Assembly: GCA_030426355.1 (NCBI GenBank)
Contig: JAUHYQ010000002.1
Span: 496,001-560,000 of the forward strand
Direction of reading: 5' to 3'
DNA from: Gammaproteobacteria bacterium
GTDB taxonomy: Bacteria > Pseudomonadota > Gammaproteobacteria > Steroidobacterales > GCA-2729495
Length of the DNA: 64,000 nt
Shown: in pieces, positions 61,136 to 64,000 of the stretch
Layout: every line of letters starts with the position of its first letter
How positions within the stretch are numbered: position 1 is the stretch's first letter
Program-made: the position numbers and the translations under genes
The notes under the pieces: generated by a model
The model's input: the letters and a program-made list of their open reading frames with translations, nothing else
What the model was told of the DNA's origin: nothing
Database searches by the model: none

Positions 61136-62551
61136 ATGGTGCAATCGGTTGGACATTCAGAGTACGAGTTGTCGCTGACTGATCACATCAATACGTTGCC
61201 CCATAACATCGAGGCGGAGCGGGCACTGCTCGGTGGCCTGATGCTGACTACCCGGGCGTGGGACACCATTTCCGGCCGCGTTTCCGCCGGCGATTTCTAC
61301 CGTCCCGATCATCGCCTGATATTCGAGGCGTTGAGTGTGCTCGCCGAGCGCAATCAACCCCTCGATGCTGTCACCGTTGACGATTACCTCAGTAGTATTG
61401 GTAAAAGCGCAGATGCAGGCGGGCTTAGCTACATAAGCGGCCTGGTGTCAGGCACCCCAAGCGCTGCCAATATCACGACATATGCGGATATTGTGCGCGA
61501 GCGATCGTTGATGCGCAGCCTCAAGGAAGTGGGCGACGACATTGTTCGCAGTGTTTTCAACCCTGAGGGTCGCAGCGGACAGGAACTGGTCGGCGAAGCT
61601 GAGCAGCGCGTGTTTGATATAGCCGAAAAGGGTGTGCGGGGTCGCCGCGACTTCGTGCCTTTGCATGATGTCTGCAATGACATGGTGGACAAGCTGGATA
61701 GCCTGCACCGTGCCGGCGCTGATATTACCGGGCTGTCGACGGGGTATACGAAGTTCGACGACCTGACGCAGGGTTTGCAAAAGGGTGACCTGATCATTCT
61801 GGCCGGCAGACCTTCCATGGGTAAAACGACGCTGGCATTGAATATAGCCGAGTATGCAGCTTTCAAGGGTGACAACCCCAGGGGCGTGGCGATATTCAGT
61901 ATGGAAATGTCCACCGAGCAACTCGCGTTGCGTTTTGTTTCATCGCTGGGCGGGGTTGCGCAGGGGCACTTAAGGAACGGTAAATTTTCCGATGGTGACT
62001 GGCCAAAAATTACCAGCGCGCTTGAGATGATGTCGCAGGCGCCGGTTTATATTGATGACACGCCGGCACTTAGTCCGGGTGATCTGCGTTCCAGAGCGCG
62101 GCGGTTGCAGCGGCAGTACGGCAACATCGGCTTGATCGTTATCGACTACATGCAGTTGATGCAGGTTCCGGGCACCAGCGAGAACCGCACAACCGAGATG
62201 TCCGAGATTTCTCGCGGCCTTAAAGCGTTGGCCCGGGAGCTGGAAGTGCCGGTTATCGCACTGTCACAGCTTAATCGCAGTGTGGAACAGCGCACTGAGA
62301 AAATTCCGGTGATGTCCGATTTGCGCGAATCGGGCGCTATTGAGCAGGATGCTGACCTCATTATCTTTATTTATCGTGAAGAGGTATATAAGAAGGAAAC
62401 CTCCAAGAAAGGCCAGGCGGACATTATTATCGCCAAGCACCGAAACGGTGAGATCGGAGATTTTGCACTGACTTTTCGCGGTCAGTTTTCGCGCTTCGAG
62501 AATTTCGTGCCGGAATTTTCCATTCCACCGATTGATCGGGGCTTCCAGTGA
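61136..62551 (+). CDS. dnaB: Replicative DNA helicase DnaB
   Basis: 471 residues. N-terminal DnaB domain (LPHNIEAERALLGGLMLTTRAWDTI), linker, and RecA-like motor with Walker A ILAGRPSMGKTTLALNIAEYAA, Walker B GLIVIDYMQLMQVPG and the conserved LSQLNRSVEQR loop. No intein. Overlaps alr by 4 bases (GTGA). Confidence 0.97.
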   Translation: MVQSVGHSEYELSLTDHINTLPHNIEAERALLGGLMLTTRAWDTISGRVSAGDFYRPDHRLIFEALSVLAERNQPLDAVTVDDYLSSIGKSADAGGLSYISGLVSGTPSAANITTYADIVRERSLMRSLKEVGDDIVRSVFNPEGRSGQELVGEAEQRVFDIAEKGVRGRRDFVPLHDVCNDMVDKLDSLHRAGADITGLSTGYTKFDDLTQGLQKGDLIILAGRPSMGKTTLALNIAEYAAFKGDNPRGVAIFSMEMSTEQLALRFVSSLGGVAQGHLRNGKFSDGDWPKITSALEMMSQAPVYIDDTPALSPGDLRSRARRLQRQYGNIGLIVIDYMQLMQVPGTSENRTTEMSEISRGLKALARELEVPVIALSQLNRSVEQRTEKIPVMSDLRESGAIEQDADLIIFIYREEVYKKETSKKGQADIIIAKHRNGEIGDFALTFRGQFSRFENFVPEFSIPPIDRGFQ

Positions 62552-63702
62552 CCGAAACAGCTGTCGCGGTCGTTGATGCCGCTGCTATAAAAAAGAATTT
62601 CCGCCGCTTGAAGCGCGCCGCTGCGGGTTGTCGGGTGATGGCTGTTATCAAGGCCAATGCATACGGTCACGGTCAGGAATACATTGCCAGACTGCTGCCC
62701 GATGCTGATGCGCTCGCGGTAGCGCGGGTTTCCGAAGGATTGCGGCTGCGTGCTGCGGGTATTACGCAGCCCATCGTGGTGCTGGAAGGCTGCAGTGACG
62801 CCGACGAAGTGAGTGCGTCCATTAAGCACAATCTCGAAATTGTTATTCACGATGCGGCTCATTTCGAATTATTGGGCAGTGCTTCGGGCATGGAATCGAG
62901 CGCCGGCGTTTTACGCGGCTGGCTGAAAATAGACAGCGGCATGGGGCGGCTGGGGTTCGAGCCCGAGGATGCCGTTGAATGTCTGCGCCGCTTGGCCACG
63001 TTGCCGGTGCTGCGCGACGATATTGGTGTGATGACCCACCTGGCCTGTGCTGATGATCCGGATAGTCCGGTAACGATGGAGCAAGTTCGGCGTTTTGGCG
63101 GTGCTATCGGGCGTTTTGCAGGCGACGTGAGCGTTGCGAATTCTGCTGGCGTGCTGTTATGGCCGCAGACTTTCGAACGCTCTCTGGATTTGGACTACAC
63201 CGGCAGCAATTGGGTGCGCCCGGGTCTGGCGCTCTTTGGAGCATCGCCCGTGCGCGGCAAAAGCGCGCGTGATCTGGATCTGACCCCCGCCATGCGGTTT
63301 GAGTCGCGGCTGATCTCGGTAAAAACCGTAAAGCGCGGCACCCGTGTCGGGTACGGTGGTACGTGGCGAGCCGAGCGCGACACTGTGGTTGGCGTTGCCG
63401 CTGTCGGCTATGGTGATGGCTATCCGCGACACTTAAAGTCAGGCACGCCAGTACTCGTAAATGGCAGGCGGGTTGCGCTGGTTGGTACCGTTTCCATGGA
63501 TATGATCAATCTTGATTTGACCGATGTGCCAGTGGCTGCGGTGGGTGATCCCGTTGTACTGTGGGGCGGGCATCTGCCCATCGAGGAGATTGCCACGCGC
63601 GCCGAAACGATTCCCTACGAGCTGATGTGTGGCATAGCGGAGCGTGTCGAATATCGCTATGTCGAAGACGATGCCCAAACTACATTGGCGGCAATTGACT
63701 AA
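62548..63702 (+). CDS. alr: Alanine racemase
   Basis: PLP enzyme making D-alanine for peptidoglycan. 384 residues from GTG 62548. PLP lysine in VMAVIKANAYGHGQEY, then LKIDSGMGRLGF, the catalytic Tyr region TRVGYGGTWRAERDTVVGVAAVGYGDGYPRHL and the closing VSMDMINLDLTD. dnaB-alr is a common gammaproteobacterial pair. Confidence 0.96.
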   Translation: MTETAVAVVDAAAIKKNFRRLKRAAAGCRVMAVIKANAYGHGQEYIARLLPDADALAVARVSEGLRLRAAGITQPIVVLEGCSDADEVSASIKHNLEIVIHDAAHFELLGSASGMESSAGVLRGWLKIDSGMGRLGFEPEDAVECLRRLATLPVLRDDIGVMTHLACADDPDSPVTMEQVRRFGGAIGRFAGDVSVANSAGVLLWPQTFERSLDLDYTGSNWVRPGLALFGASPVRGKSARDLDLTPAMRFESRLISVKTVKRGTRVGYGGTWRAERDTVVGVAAVGYGDGYPRHLKSGTPVLVNGRRVALVGTVSMDMINLDLTDVPVAAVGDPVVLWGGHLPIEEIATRAETIPYELMCGIAERVEYRYVEDDAQTTLAAID

Positions 63703-63763
63703 CTGACAATGCGTGACTGCACCGATAGCCGATCAGTGGCGAGCCAGCAGGTGCGTTAGTCGC

Positions 63764-64000
63764 TTAGTCAGCGAAAAAACCCATTTTAATACCGATCAGC
63801 TCGACGATATCGTTGTCCCGCAGCAGTCGAGCCTGCGAACCCAGCTGTTCACCGTTGATCTTCGGCGGGTTATCCGGCTTTTTGTTTTCAACCAGAACCA
63901 CATAATAGCCTTCGCTGCGCTTGGTTACCGCAATGACCTGCGCTCCCGGGCTGCCAAGCGTTGTCAGTGCCTTGTTGAGCTCAACCTCGCGCCCGGCAAA
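63764..64000 (-). CDS. FHA-domain protein (partial, C-terminal end)
   Basis: Not in the ORF track because the 5' end is outside the window. Reverse-strand frame gives 78 residues and TAA at 63764: FAGREVELNKALTTLGSPGAQ, VVLVENKKPDNPPKINGEQLGSQ and ARLLRDNDIVELIGIKMGFF. The fold-final pattern (substituted N-G-x-x-L, then L-x-x-x-D-x-I-x-x) is that of a forkhead-associated phosphopeptide-binding domain. The rest of the protein cannot be seen. Convergent with alr. Confidence 0.75.
   Translation of the reverse strand, partial: FAGREVELNKALTTLGSPGAQVIAVTKRSEGYYVVLVENKKPDNPPKINGEQLGSQARLLRDNDIVELIGIKMGFFAD

Overview
The window looks like a chromosome segment of a Gammaproteobacterium with moderately high GC. 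The evidence is the order of core genes: folK, a deoxynucleoside kinase, panB and panC; queG divergent from nnr-tsaE-ami-mutL-miaA-hfq-hflX-hflK-hflC-DUF2065-purA; and rnr-rlmB-rpsF-rpsR-DUF2232-rplI-dnaB-alr. I cannot name the genus. TTG and GTG starts are frequent (hflX, panC, pgsB, purA, miaA, alr).

Layout. 1-9.6 kb is a metal-handling region. It holds a small Cys protein and a cusCBA-type RND efflux operon (cusA runs off the left edge), two unknown membrane proteins, an apparently exported SDR enzyme, a CopC-CopD fusion with a YcnI-like periplasmic copper protein, and a GDCCVxC Cys-cluster protein. 9.7-31.3 kb is housekeeping: tRNA-Glu, pcnB, pantothenate and folate genes, queuosine, NAD(P)HX repair, cell wall amidase, mismatch repair, tRNA modification, Hfq/Hfl, purA, prfC, a glycosyltransferase and an FKBP. 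31.3-33.6 kb holds a divergent pair of related, exported, chelatase-like (CbiX-type) proteins with His/Met-rich N-termini. 33.7-38.9 kb is a peptidoglycan-binding lipoprotein plus pgsB-pgsC-pgsW (poly-gamma-glutamate synthesis) and a SulP anion transporter, followed by a phospholipase D lipoprotein.

40.56-55.69 kb reads as two islands stacked at the 3' end of tRNA-Leu(CAG). The tRNA lies at 55668-55754, and its last 22-24 bases recur as direct repeats at 50269 and 40564. The left island (about 9.7 kb) carries an envelope-stress set: GlsB, a diguanylate cyclase-like protein, PA2779/PA2778, small lipoproteins, two Crp/Fnr regulators, DUF4398, an OmpA-type protein, a glycine-zipper protein, SYLF, DUF883, YqjE and YqjK. 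Five copies of a 14-bp dyad GTGCG-N4-CG(T/C)AC lie in front of its transcription units. This has Crp/Fnr site geometry and suggests a self-contained regulon. The right island (about 5.4 kb) has a tyrosine integrase next to the tRNA and a compact cargo: a FadL-type porin, a His-box fatty-acid hydroxylase/sterol desaturase-like enzyme and a FeeM-like N-acyl amino acid synthase. This is probably a mobile lipid- or signal-making module. Between the islands two broken genes (DUF2254 and SRPBCC/AHSA1) abut, which marks a recombination scar.

55.7-64 kb returns to housekeeping (rnr to alr) and ends in a partial FHA-domain gene. The best candidates for undescribed biology are the FadL-hydroxylase-FeeM island, the Crp/Fnr dyad regulon, the exported chelatase-like pair with its tandem TGTTAACA site, and the pgsBCW-SulP operon.
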